DNA from: CAXBNV01 sp963977185
GTDB taxonomy: Bacteria; Pseudomonadota; Gammaproteobacteria; JAGOUU01
Assembly: GCA_963977185.1 (NCBI GenBank)
Contig: CAXBNV010000002.1
Span: 62,001 to 126,000, forward strand
Direction: 5' to 3'
DNA: 64,000 bases
Below the pieces are notes generated by a model, which did not search any database, was not told the DNA's origin, and was given only the letters and a program-made list of their open reading frames with translations. The position numbers were made by a program, and so were the translations under genes. Of this stretch, positions 55,596-64,000 are shown piece after piece. How positions within the stretch are numbered: the first letter of the stretch is position 1; each line of letters starts with the position of its first letter.

Positions 55596-57302
55596 ATGCC
55601 TCAATTTACAAAACCCAATGAATCACAAAATAATGATAACGTATTAGAAGATTTTTTATTTGATACATCAGACAAAAATGAAACAGATGAACAAGATAAA
55701 CAAAAACAATCTGAATATTCTTTTACACAAGAGGATCAAGATAAATTATCGATTAATGAGCATTCCAGATTTATGTATTCAAGCAAAAAAGTAGGACATG
55801 CTTTAATTTCTATGGATAAAAATGGTAATTTTTTAGCAAAACAATTTAATGCACCCGGTGGTGCTGATTCAGAAACTCCATCTGTTCGCCCATTACAAGA
55901 TATAGAGCTGCTAGATATATATGGAGCAACAAGAGCTAGAGCTAAAACACCAGATGGAACAGAAATGGTTTCATTGAGATCAGTGAACTTTACTGATAAA
56001 AATAATTTAACATCTGATGAAGAAGATGCTGAATTATTTTTATTCTCACCAACTACTTCACATACTTGGAAAGGAAATGTTTTTTGGGGAAGTAATCCTA
56101 ATAAAAACATCAACATTTTTCAAAAAAGAGCAGAAGCTGAAGATGATGATATAAAAGAAGAGATAACTGATTTAGTAAAAGAAAAAGAAGAAGTTGGAAA
56201 TATCATAAAAAGATGTGATATTGAAGTTGATAATGAGTCTGTTGCTAAAAGAGAAGCAATAGTAAGACGAGTTCCAGATCAAAATACTGTTATGGGAGAA
56301 TCAGCTATTGATGCATTTAGTGGTTTTAGAGAATCTTACCTTGAAACATTTACACCTGATGCAAGAAAAGTTTTTGAAGATGCCGAGAATGCCAGAGAAT
56401 ATTATCGCGGGGGTAGCTTAAGAACTCAACCAAGACCTGAGTGGCTTCACTTGGCTGGATTTGGATTAACTCATATAGATCAAAATCCTCAAAGAGATAG
56501 TAATCTTGTAGCAGCTCCTAAAAGATATAATACTAAAATGCTAACGATAGAAAGAGTTATAAAATGGCATGCTTTAAATAGAAAAAATTCAAAAAGCAGG
56601 TTAACTGGAGAATTTAAAACTATTTTAGATTCAGATGTTATGGAGTATGGTTATATTAAAGCATCTATTAATGAAAAATATAAAACCGTAACTGTTAGCG
56701 TAAGATTATGCCCTTTTGTAAAATTTCCTCAAGACACAAAACCTACTGATATCATGCAAACTACTTTTGTAACTCATAATTTATTAATGAATCAAACACC
56801 TGGAATGACTTGTTCTGTAAAAGTAGAAAAATCTAATGAAAAAAGACCAGTTAAAATATATAACAGCTCAGCTGGATTAATGCCTATTAGTTTAAGTGTA
56901 TCTGATCTTAGCACAAGATATCTAGATGCTTTTTCTGGAAAATCAAGAAAAGATTTTGCAAAAAAAACTAAAAGTTTAGTAGAAGAAATTGATGATACTG
57001 ATGAATCAACAAATAGTTATGATACACTTGAATCGACAGAATCAAGTGCTAATTCAGAAGGTTCCGTAGGACAATTATTAGTAACTCAATTTCAATCAAG
57101 AAAAGCTCCTAAAAAGTTTTCAACAATAGAAGATTGGAATAAAATGGTAGATAAAATAGCATCAAGACATGGAGATGATGATATTGAATCTCAAGCTGAA
57201 CAAGAGCATGAATATAGTAAAACTCAAAGAGATACAACGTTTGAATCAATGTCAAATGACTCTAATGAAAGACTTAAAAAGAAAAGTCGCTCAGAAAGAT
57301 AA
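55596..57302 (+). CDS. Hypothetical protein, 568 residues, possible nuclease-like core
   Basis: Family not recognised. The gene has a strong site (GGAGAG, 6 bases before the ATG). The protein is soluble, highly charged and without a signal peptide. Residues 1-60 and 440-568 are Ser/Asp/Glu-rich and probably disordered, ending in KKKSRSER. A mid-protein segment, RPEWLHLAGF (280-289), NPQRDSNLVAAPKRYNT (297-313) and MLTIERVIKWHA (315-326), has the look of a compact His/Asn-rich core as found in HNH-like toxin nucleases. That is only a visual resemblance. It diverges from the Deg-like gene and is followed by a terminator, with the PAAR gene convergent. Confidence 0.7.
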   Translation: MPQFTKPNESQNNDNVLEDFLFDTSDKNETDEQDKQKQSEYSFTQEDQDKLSINEHSRFMYSSKKVGHALISMDKNGNFLAKQFNAPGGADSETPSVRPLQDIELLDIYGATRARAKTPDGTEMVSLRSVNFTDKNNLTSDEEDAELFLFSPTTSHTWKGNVFWGSNPNKNINIFQKRAEAEDDDIKEEITDLVKEKEEVGNIIKRCDIEVDNESVAKREAIVRRVPDQNTVMGESAIDAFSGFRESYLETFTPDARKVFEDAENAREYYRGGSLRTQPRPEWLHLAGFGLTHIDQNPQRDSNLVAAPKRYNTKMLTIERVIKWHALNRKNSKSRLTGEFKTILDSDVMEYGYIKASINEKYKTVTVSVRLCPFVKFPQDTKPTDIMQTTFVTHNLLMNQTPGMTCSVKVEKSNEKRPVKIYNSSAGLMPISLSVSDLSTRYLDAFSGKSRKDFAKKTKSLVEEIDDTDESTNSYDTLESTESSANSEGSVGQLLVTQFQSRKAPKKFSTIEDWNKMVDKIASRHGDDDIESQAEQEHEYSKTQRDTTFESMSNDSNERLKKKSRSER

Positions 57303-57329
57303 AAAAATAATAAAAATCAATATAATAGT

Positions 57330-57359
57330 AAAATGCACGCAACACAAAGCGTGCATTTT
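57330..57359. terminator. Bidirectional terminator between the 568-residue gene and the PAAR gene
   Basis: AAAATGCACGC (57330-57340) pairs exactly with GCGTGCATTTT (57349-57359) around an 8-base loop. It lies between two convergent genes; the right arm reaches into the PAAR stop codon. Confidence 0.8.
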
Positions 57360-57648
57360 AGTTTAGACAAACTTTATCTCCAAAGAAATCAGAATTAATT
57401 TTACCACCATGATCGGTACAACTGCCAAATAAAGCAACAGGCTTACCATTTATAAAAATTTTTGAGCTACCTTGAATAATCGCGCTTTTGGTACCATCAG
57501 AGCATAAATACTCATCTCCAGCACAAACAATAGCTGAATTATTAATAAAAACTTGTGTTGCTAAATTAACCAAAGCAAAAGCTATACCATGTGGCGCCCC
57601 TGATGCTCCTGGGCATGGACAAAACACTGTGTCTGAGATTGTAATCAT
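57358..57648 (-). CDS. PAAR-like domain protein
   Basis: 96 residues from ATG 57648. It begins MITISDTVFCPCPGASGAPH, with beta-hairpin repeats QVFINNSAIVCAGDEYLCSD and KIFINGKPVALFGSCTDHGG, and ends SDFFGDKVCLN. Cysteines and histidines (CPCPG...PHG and CTDHGG) could bind the zinc that organises a PAAR tip. These proteins cap VgrG spikes of type VI secretion and often carry effectors. The ORF extends upstream to 57756, but the extra 36 residues are hydrophobic and overlap the next gene, so the internal start is used. No VgrG or other T6SS gene is in the window. Confidence 0.72.
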   Translation of the reverse strand: MITISDTVFCPCPGASGAPHGIAFALVNLATQVFINNSAIVCAGDEYLCSDGTKSAIIQGSSKIFINGKPVALFGSCTDHGGKINSDFFGDKVCLN

Positions 57649-57745
57649 TATTTTTAACTTTATTTTTATTAGAATTACTATAAGCATGTCATAAATACTA
57701 TCTATAATAAATAATATATATCTAATATGCAAAAAGGAATTAAGC

Positions 57746-60478
57746 ATGCCATACATTACATCTACTGATGAATATTTTAAAGTTATAAAAGATAATCATA
57801 AAAAATTCTTAGAGCAAAACATGATCTCTTCTCTTAAAATTTTTGCAGAACAAAGATCACATAACCAAATAAATACATGCGTTAATTATATGAATGCATT
57901 TTGTGATTTTAAAGCAGTTTATCTTAATCGTTCAACTAAACAAGCATCTTTTGGTTCACAAATTAAACATGGCTCATTAGCAGCACTTTTAGGAATTGGA
58001 ATTGGCAGTCTTAGTTTTTTTGCAACAAAAAGCAATGCTATTTCTGAAACATTTAATCCTCTTGCTGGAGTAAATGATATTTCCGCAGGAACTTTTAGCG
58101 CTCTTTTAGGAGCTGCGGTAAGTATTATTACTTATCAACTGTGGCAAAAAACAACAAAAAATCCTGCTGTTGAAGATTTTGAAAAATTTCAAGAATGTAT
58201 GCAAAAAGCTGGATTTAATAATGAAAAATATAAAGCTCTATCTTCTGAATTAGTAAAATTATTTCATTATCGAGAATGTTTATTATTAAATTTTAAAGAT
58301 AATTTTGACATTCCTTTTCGCGATGAATTTAAAGAAAAATATTTAATTGATAATGAAAAAATAGATGATGAAATTATTGATGTAGCAATAGAAGTGTATT
58401 TTTTAGAACAATTAAATTTACTTTTTAATTCTTCATTTAAAAATATTTATATTATTCAAGATGATGAAATAAAAGAAGAGCAAGGACAAATTAAAATTAT
58501 ATCTTGGATAAAAAAATTATTTGATGATGAGCAAACAAGGAAAATTTTTACTCAGCAATTGCAAATACAATTTATGGAGCAATGTCTTAATTATCTTGAA
58601 CTTCAAATGCTAGAGCCTGGATTTTTAGCTCAATATCCTCTTTTAACAACAAGTCTTACTGGTTTAATGACTGGAGCTACCACTTTTTGCTGCATTATAG
58701 CATTTACAGGATTAATGACTTTAGCTGCAATTAGCTTTAGTTTTGTTGCAACAACGATTAGCTTATTTTCTTCTTATTTAGCTATTAATTATTTTGATTG
58801 TTTAAAATATAAAAGAGATGAAAAAAATAGATTCACAATTTCTAAAACTATAAAAAATATTACCAAAGAATGTGAAAGATTAAATAATTTAATAAAAGAT
58901 ATGATTGAAACAACTTCTGAAGACTTTACACAACTTGATAAATATCAAGATAAAATAAGTGGTCATAGTACTTTTTGTGATTTCCATTTGTTTTGTAATC
59001 CAGATAAACATATTGCCATAGGTGCATCTGCTTCTTGGGCAAGAGAATATGCGTCAAGATATCGACATAACAAATCAATAGAAATAGATTTAAAAAAAAC
59101 ACATAAAGAAATCATTGAAATAAGTCAAATCCAAACTCAAAAACTTCAAGACATATTATATAATATAATTATAGCTAAAAAAGAAAAAGAGGCACAAGAG
59201 CCTTATTCAAAATTAATGAAATTTATACATCATACAAAGCATTATTTGACTCAAGAATCAAACCAAAATTTTATAAATAGATTTGAAATAATTTATAAAA
59301 TTAAAGAGCAGATACTAGAAATAATATCAATAATTCCAAGCCATATTATAAATAGCATACCTAAAGAGTTAGAAGAATTTTATACTGCACCTATAAATCA
59401 AGGTGGCCTTTATGGTTTAAAGTATGATTTAATACAAGCTCGATATTTGGCACCAACCCCATTAAAAAATTTTTCATGTAATAATTTTTATACTAAATTA
59501 TTACATACAGCTCAAAAGCTTAACTTTTTATTATCAAATGATATAAATAATGAATTTATTTTAACTGGAGATACTGAGTATCGAAAAAGACTAGGGCTTA
59601 ATATAAATTCAAATAATGAGGATATAATCTTTAAAATTAACTCAAGAAATATTAATAAATATTTAAATACATCTTTTAGTTTTTTATATTCTTTAAATAA
59701 ACCTGATGTAATAGATCAACCTATTGAAAATTCGAATGAGTTTATTTTATATAGAACACTATTATTAAAACAATTAGCAAATCTTGTTAATTCAAATAAT
59801 AATTGCATTGAAAAATCAATAAAAAAAGAAATATTATTAGCAGTTAAAGCAAAATTTAAAGTTGATCCTAATATTGTTATTGATGATATATTCAATCAAT
59901 CATTATTTGCAAAAAATGAGAATCAAAAATGTACATTAAGCATCAAAGACCCATTAGGAAATGAATGCTTAATTTGTGATTTAGAATTTATATCAGATGC
60001 TATTCGACTTGATTTATCTTATATATCACAGCCAATAACACCAAAAATGATTATTGATATTGAAGCTTCTGAATTTTTATTTAATAAAAAACCAAGTCAC
60101 TGTTTTTTATTTGGATACAATCATGATTCTATATTAGTTCCAGAAATATCTAAAAAATATGTAGAAAAATTAATAACAACTATTACTGTTTCTAAAGAAT
60201 TTATTTTTAAAATAATAAATAATAATCTATTAGGAAGTTTAAGGTATTTAAATTATTATTTAGATTATTCAATAAAAGAAGTTTCTAATTTATCAAATAA
60301 TATTGCAAAATTAGTCTCTTTTATAAATAATAATAAAATGCCTGAGTTTGACCATTCTTATATTAATAACGCCAAAGAATTACTTGATGATTATAATAAT
60401 AATTTGAAAGATTTATTACATGACGTAAAAACTGGAACTAGACCTTTGAATGCAAAATTATTTTTAAGCAATTGTTGA
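57746..60478 (+). CDS. Large membrane protein of unknown function, 910 residues
   Basis: Not recognised. A good AAGGA lies 7 bases before the ATG. Four hydrophobic segments occur in two pairs: about 77-93 (SLAALLGIGIGSLSFFA), 114-133 (AGTFSALLGAAVSIITYQLW), 302-322 and 324-347 (LMTLAAISFSFVATTISLFS). Between and after them lie long charged helical regions; residues 350-910 are soluble-looking with no known motif. There is no signal peptide. It diverges from the PAAR gene over 97 bases and ends 9 bases before trmB. A toxin or effector with membrane insertion helices delivered by the PAAR protein is a possible reading, unproven. Confidence 0.7.
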   Translation: MPYITSTDEYFKVIKDNHKKFLEQNMISSLKIFAEQRSHNQINTCVNYMNAFCDFKAVYLNRSTKQASFGSQIKHGSLAALLGIGIGSLSFFATKSNAISETFNPLAGVNDISAGTFSALLGAAVSIITYQLWQKTTKNPAVEDFEKFQECMQKAGFNNEKYKALSSELVKLFHYRECLLLNFKDNFDIPFRDEFKEKYLIDNEKIDDEIIDVAIEVYFLEQLNLLFNSSFKNIYIIQDDEIKEEQGQIKIISWIKKLFDDEQTRKIFTQQLQIQFMEQCLNYLELQMLEPGFLAQYPLLTTSLTGLMTGATTFCCIIAFTGLMTLAAISFSFVATTISLFSSYLAINYFDCLKYKRDEKNRFTISKTIKNITKECERLNNLIKDMIETTSEDFTQLDKYQDKISGHSTFCDFHLFCNPDKHIAIGASASWAREYASRYRHNKSIEIDLKKTHKEIIEISQIQTQKLQDILYNIIIAKKEKEAQEPYSKLMKFIHHTKHYLTQESNQNFINRFEIIYKIKEQILEIISIIPSHIINSIPKELEEFYTAPINQGGLYGLKYDLIQARYLAPTPLKNFSCNNFYTKLLHTAQKLNFLLSNDINNEFILTGDTEYRKRLGLNINSNNEDIIFKINSRNINKYLNTSFSFLYSLNKPDVIDQPIENSNEFILYRTLLLKQLANLVNSNNNCIEKSIKKEILLAVKAKFKVDPNIVIDDIFNQSLFAKNENQKCTLSIKDPLGNECLICDLEFISDAIRLDLSYISQPITPKMIIDIEASEFLFNKKPSHCFLFGYNHDSILVPEISKKYVEKLITTITVSKEFIFKIINNNLLGSLRYLNYYLDYSIKEVSNLSNNIAKLVSFINNNKMPEFDHSYINNAKELLDDYNNNLKDLLHDVKTGTRPLNAKLFLSNC

Positions 60479-60487
60479 GTCACTACT

Positions 60488-61231
60488 TTATTTTAAATCA
60501 GCATAAACTAAATCGTGTATATTATGACCAAGTTTTATACCACGCCTTTCAAATCTGGTCTCAAATCTATTCAAAATTATATTATCTAAATAAATATTTT
60601 CAGGAAAAATTCTTTGATTTTTAATATATTGCTTAGTAAACTTATTATCCAAACTAGTAAAAACTTCTTCAATATGCTCATAATAATTTTCCCAATCTGT
60701 AGCAATGTGAATCAGCCCTGATTTTGTTAGTTTTGATATTAATAAATTAACAAACTTTACTTGAATTAACCTTCTTTTATGATGTGCAGATTTATGCCAT
60801 GGATCTGGAAAAAATATTTGGACTTTATCTAGACTGTTATTAACAATACAATTATCTAAAATATCAACAATATCTTTATTACAAAATCTTATGTTTGTTA
60901 AATCTTTAGTATGGGCAAGATTTAAAGCTCTACCAACCCCTGCTTCATGTACTTCAACGCCTATAAAATTTACATCTCTATACTTTTCTGCCATAGAGCA
61001 TACATTATCTCCATCGCCAAAACCTATTTCTAATACAACTTTATTATTATTCCCAAAAATTTTTTGAAAATCCCATGAATTATTAATATCTAAAAGATAA
61101 ATACTAGAATATTCATCCAAAGCTTTTTGTTGTGATCTTGTTACTCTACCACTACGCTTTACAAAGCTTTTGATTGTTCTTAAAGGAATGTTTTTCTCTA
61201 ATATATCTTTGGGAATGTTACTTGTACTCAT
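60488..61231 (-). CDS. trmB: tRNA (guanine(46)-N7)-methyltransferase TrmB
   Basis: Methylates guanosine 46 in the tRNA variable loop. The 247 residues contain RTIKSFVKRSGRVTRSQQKA (N-terminal tRNA-binding), VVLEIGFGDGDNVCSMAEKY (SAM motif), NFIGVEVHEAGVGRALNLA, VQIFFPDPWHKSAHHKRRLI (the TrmB FPDPWxKxxHxKRR motif) and the C-terminal TRFERRGIKLGHNIHDLVY. All are characteristic. Confidence 0.97.
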   Translation of the reverse strand: MSTSNIPKDILEKNIPLRTIKSFVKRSGRVTRSQQKALDEYSSIYLLDINNSWDFQKIFGNNNKVVLEIGFGDGDNVCSMAEKYRDVNFIGVEVHEAGVGRALNLAHTKDLTNIRFCNKDIVDILDNCIVNNSLDKVQIFFPDPWHKSAHHKRRLIQVKFVNLLISKLTKSGLIHIATDWENYYEHIEEVFTSLDNKFTKQYIKNQRIFPENIYLDNIILNRFETRFERRGIKLGHNIHDLVYADLK

Positions 61232-61330
61232 TAAAATATAAACTGCATGATATAAATTTAAAAACCAATTATATAACTAATTTATAAAAATACCAATAGC
61301 TAGATTAATTTAGAATATTAATTGAGAATA

Positions 61331-62842
61331 TTATTTTTTACTATTTATTAACCTATTGATAAAAGGTACAACAGTAAAAGCTAAAAGAGACATAATAAAA
61401 GTAATGACCCCTAGTTTAAAAAATATAGATGTATACATGTGTAAAAAATATTCAGTCTCTAACAATCCTGATGGTGTTTTTGCAGGTGTTATAATAAACT
61501 TACCTACCATGCCTGATAACCATATACCTATTGAAGTCGATAATAAAAATCCGCCCATAAAATAACTAGTCATATTTGAAGGAGATAATTTACACACCAT
61601 AGCAAGACCTAATGCACTAACTAACAATTCCCCAGCTGATATAAAAAAATAACTCAAAACAATCCACCAAGGAGATAAAATACCATCTACAGCACTCATT
61701 GCCGCTATTGGCATAATTAATAGACTAAATGAAGCTAAAATTAGCCCCAAAGAAAACCTTAAAGGTATTGATACTGGTTTATTGCTATTCTCCATATGCA
61801 AATAAAACTTTGCAAAAAATGGACTTAAAATAACAATCCAAATAGGATTTATAACAGCAAAAGTTTCAGCAGGAATATTATAACCAAAAATAACCTTATC
61901 AACATTATTATTGATAAATAAATTCATTGCTCCAAATATTTGAGCATAGATACTAAAAAATACTATCGCCATTATTATTAGAAAAAAACTAGCTAATACT
62001 TTTTTTCCAACAATACCAGGTAAAGAAAAAGAAAAATATAAATAGGTAAATATAACTATTACGGATACTATTGATAAAACTGCATTTGCTCTATCTAAGC
62101 TTATTAATATATCACTTGCAATTAATACACATATTAAACTTGCAACAATAACGCCTAGATACCTACCAAAAGATATTCTAACAAAATCAATTGAAGATCC
62201 ATGATTTTTAAAATACTTTAATCTAGTTATAAACCATGATAAACCTATCACAAGCCCTACTGAACATATAAAAAAAGCTGGAGGGTATCCATAAAAATTT
62301 TTAACAACAGGGATAATTAACTCAGATAATTGTCCCCCTATATTAATAGACATATAAAAAATAGTATATCCTGAGTCTATTCTTGGATCATTAGGCTTAT
62401 ATACTTTTGATAATAAAGTTGTCGGATTAGGCTTAAAAAAACCATTTCCTATAATAATAAAGCCTAATGATATATAAAATAATTTATTAATTAGACCTGA
62501 GTTAAAATAATTTAATAAGAAATCTGATGAAACAATTCCTAGAAAAAAATAACCTAGAATTAGAAAGATAGCTCCTAAAATTAAAGAACGCTTAATCCCG
62601 AAAATCTTATCTGCAACATAACCTCCTATACAAGGCGTTGCATATACTAATGCCATAAAAGCAGCATTTACTTGAATAGCAATAGAGTCATCAAAATTTA
62701 ACTTATTCAACAAGAAAAATATTAATATAACTTGCATACCATAGTATGCAAAGCGTTCCCACATTTCCACTAAAAATAAATAAGTTAATTCCTTAGGCTG
62801 CTTATTTTGGGTATTAATTACCGAACTATTCAAATGGCTCAT
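61331..62842 (-). CDS. POT-family proton-dependent peptide transporter
   Basis: A 503-residue inner-membrane di/tripeptide:proton symporter of the DtpA type. It has 14 or so hydrophobic segments. ELTYLFLVEMWERFAYYGMQ carries the ExxERFxYYG motif of helix 1, with GYVADKIFGIKRSLILG after helix 2 and GNGFFKPNPTTLLSKVYKPN (the PTR2 signature region). SAGELLVSALGLAMVCKLSP holds the glutamate of helix 10. A peptide importer would suit an amino-acid-using intracellular bacterium (inference). Confidence 0.94.
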   Translation of the reverse strand: MSHLNSSVINTQNKQPKELTYLFLVEMWERFAYYGMQVILIFFLLNKLNFDDSIAIQVNAAFMALVYATPCIGGYVADKIFGIKRSLILGAIFLILGYFFLGIVSSDFLLNYFNSGLINKLFYISLGFIIIGNGFFKPNPTTLLSKVYKPNDPRIDSGYTIFYMSINIGGQLSELIIPVVKNFYGYPPAFFICSVGLVIGLSWFITRLKYFKNHGSSIDFVRISFGRYLGVIVASLICVLIASDILISLDRANAVLSIVSVIVIFTYLYFSFSLPGIVGKKVLASFFLIIMAIVFFSIYAQIFGAMNLFINNNVDKVIFGYNIPAETFAVINPIWIVILSPFFAKFYLHMENSNKPVSIPLRFSLGLILASFSLLIMPIAAMSAVDGILSPWWIVLSYFFISAGELLVSALGLAMVCKLSPSNMTSYFMGGFLLSTSIGIWLSGMVGKFIITPAKTPSGLLETEYFLHMYTSIFFKLGVITFIMSLLAFTVVPFINRLINSKK

Positions 62843-63025
62843 AATAAAATGAAGATATCCATATCATATTAAATTTAAATCACTTTACTTAATTATAAGA
62901 CATTATTGATAAAAAATTATGTTTTATAATATTTATTTAATGACACTTAAATAGTTAGTTAGTATAATAATAAATTTATTTAACAAATATTACTATTTTA
63001 AATACACATGTAGCTTTTTAGCACT

Positions 63026-63048
63026 GATACATATAAAATCTATGTATC
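63026..63048 (+). repeat. Short hairpin in the leader of the ABC permease gene
   Basis: GATACATA (63026-63033) pairs exactly with TATGTATC (63041-63048), loop 7 bases, 22 bases before the permease ATG. It may be an operator or leader element; function unknown. Confidence 0.4.
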
Positions 63049-63070
63049 TTCTATCTAAAGAAAAATAACT

Positions 63071-64000
63071 ATGGATAAAAAGTACTACAAATTCACAAAA
63101 AGACAACAAGTAAAGTTTACCCCAAATTTTTGGGATATTATTATGTTGTTCCTAATATTAGGCTTATTTGCAATGACAGTGATTGCAACTAATAATATGA
63201 CTATTCCTTACTCTTTAGGTGAAAACATAAAAATAACTTTGTCTCCACTAAAGCTGCCTTTTTATGCATTTTATAGCATATTAAGAATGGCTATAGCTTT
63301 ATTTATATCTCTAATAGTAAGTTTATTTATCGGCAGATTATGTGCTAAAAGTCAAATGGCTGAAAAATTAGTTATTCCTTTAATAGATATTTTACAATCA
63401 ATTCCTATCTTAGGCTTTCAAGCAATATCAGTTATACCATTTATATACTTATTCCCAACAACTAGATTTGGACCTGAATGTGCGGCTATATTTGCTTTAT
63501 TTACCTCTCTTGCTTGGAATATGATCTTAAGTGTATATCAATCTATTAAAAGTCTTCCTCATGATTTAGAAGAAGCAGCTGATATCATGCGATTATCCAA
63601 ATGGCAAAGAGCCTTTAAAATAGAATTTCCTTTCGCTGTTCCTAATTTAATTTGGAACATGATGATATCTGTATCTAGTGGTTGGTTTTTTGTTGTTGCC
63701 TGTGAAACAGTACTTGTTGCTAATCAAAAAATCACTTTACCTGGAATAGGTTCTTATATCTATCTTGCAATTGCCGACCAAAATCTGACCGCTATATTTT
63801 ATGCTATCTTCACTATGTTGATAGTAATTTTATTATATGATCAGTTATTATTTCGCCCTCTTGTTTGGTGGTCTGAAAAGTTTAAATTAGATGCTGATGA
63901 TGAATATACTTTTTATGACACTCCATGGGTTTATAATCTTTTTCAAAAAACTATTTTAATAAAATCCTTAAAAAACAAATTATCTACTTTTATAGATTTA
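63071..64000 (+). CDS. ABC transporter permease, NitT/TauT-like (cut by window edge)
   Basis: An open frame from ATG 63071 runs to the window end (310 codons, no stop). It starts MDKKYYKFTKRQQVKFTPNF and has about six hydrophobic helices. The binding-protein-dependent permease EAA loop is EEAADIMRLSKWQRAFKIEF (about 177-196), then PFAVPNLIWNMM. SIPILGFQAISVIPFIYLFP and LPGIGSYIYLAIAD are typical of the nitrate/taurine permease family. The frame continues past the usual end of one such domain, so the protein may be a two-domain fused permease. The substrate is unknown. Confidence 0.87.
   Translation, partial: MDKKYYKFTKRQQVKFTPNFWDIIMLFLILGLFAMTVIATNNMTIPYSLGENIKITLSPLKLPFYAFYSILRMAIALFISLIVSLFIGRLCAKSQMAEKLVIPLIDILQSIPILGFQAISVIPFIYLFPTTRFGPECAAIFALFTSLAWNMILSVYQSIKSLPHDLEEAADIMRLSKWQRAFKIEFPFAVPNLIWNMMISVSSGWFFVVACETVLVANQKITLPGIGSYIYLAIADQNLTAIFYAIFTMLIVILLYDQLLFRPLVWWSEKFKLDADDEYTFYDTPWVYNLFQKTILIKSLKNKLSTFIDL

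Noticed and set aside
55736..56116. A leftward 126-residue frame inside the 568-residue gene
   Set aside because: The forward gene has a strong ribosome site and a plausible protein composition; the antisense frame has neither.
57649..57756. A 36-residue hydrophobic N-terminal extension of the PAAR-like protein
   Set aside because: It overlaps the start of the divergent 910-residue gene and its ribosome site, and PAAR proteins begin at the MITISD-type residues; the ATG at 57648 is used instead.
1..64000. tRNA, rRNA or mobile elements
   Set aside because: Reading both strands of the gaps, no cloverleaf-like GTTCGAATC-type segment, transposase or flanking terminal repeats were recognised; a tRNA-scan could still find one missed by eye.

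Overview
The window is a very AT-rich, densely coded chromosome segment. It fits a gammaproteobacterium, probably a host-associated or intracellular one. The gene content is that of a free-standing Gram-negative cell (lipid A and KDO genes, an sdh-suc TCA operon of gammaproteobacterial layout, FeoABC, succinyl-DAP pathway). A few proteins look made to act on eukaryotic cells. The combination resembles Legionellales-type bacteria, but genus and species cannot be fixed from the sequence alone. No rRNA, tRNA, insertion sequence, prophage or CRISPR array was recognised.

Layout. 0-20 kb: RecQ, TsaB with a CydP-like mini-gene, YciA, an M23 peptidase, an FMN glutamate-synthase homologue, a lipase-like protein, an L,D-transpeptidase, a CPA2 antiporter, YchJ, NudC, a fused AroD-AroE enzyme, TrhO, DapD, a rhodanese, an MFS permease, YggT, RdgB and HemW. 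19-24 kb: alanine dehydrogenase, with a well-formed promoter and an adjacent palindrome, diverges from an EmrAB-type efflux pair. 24-35 kb: one long leftward TCA operon, sdhCDAB-sucABCD, diverging from gltA. 35-39 kb: a membrane-anchored peptide-binding protein, a 610-bp gap, a BON-domain periplasmic protein and FabI. 40-44 kb: msbA-lpxK-ycaR-kdsB (lipid A and KDO supply), then TusE and a GIY-YIG protein. 44-46.5 kb: a protein that appears to join an ADP-ribosyltransferase domain to a SidE-type phosphodiesterase domain. 46.6-53.4 kb: TilS, AccA, TtcA, a glutathione-transferase-like protein and feoABC behind a Fur-type promoter. 53.5-60.5 kb: an accessory block with a cytosolic Deg-type protease with a basic tail, an unrecognised protein, a PAAR-like protein and a large four-helix membrane protein. 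60.5-64 kb: TrmB, a POT peptide transporter and an ABC permease cut by the window edge.

Most interesting: (1) the ART plus SidE-like phosphodiesterase fusion at 44.4-46.5 kb. Its domain order is the reverse of the known Legionella SidE ubiquitin ligases, making it a candidate one-protein phosphoribosyl-ubiquitination (or reversal) enzyme. (2) The 53.5-60.5 kb block, which looks like an effector or type VI secretion accessory locus. (3) A perfect 18-bp hairpin that reaches into the start codon of dapD.
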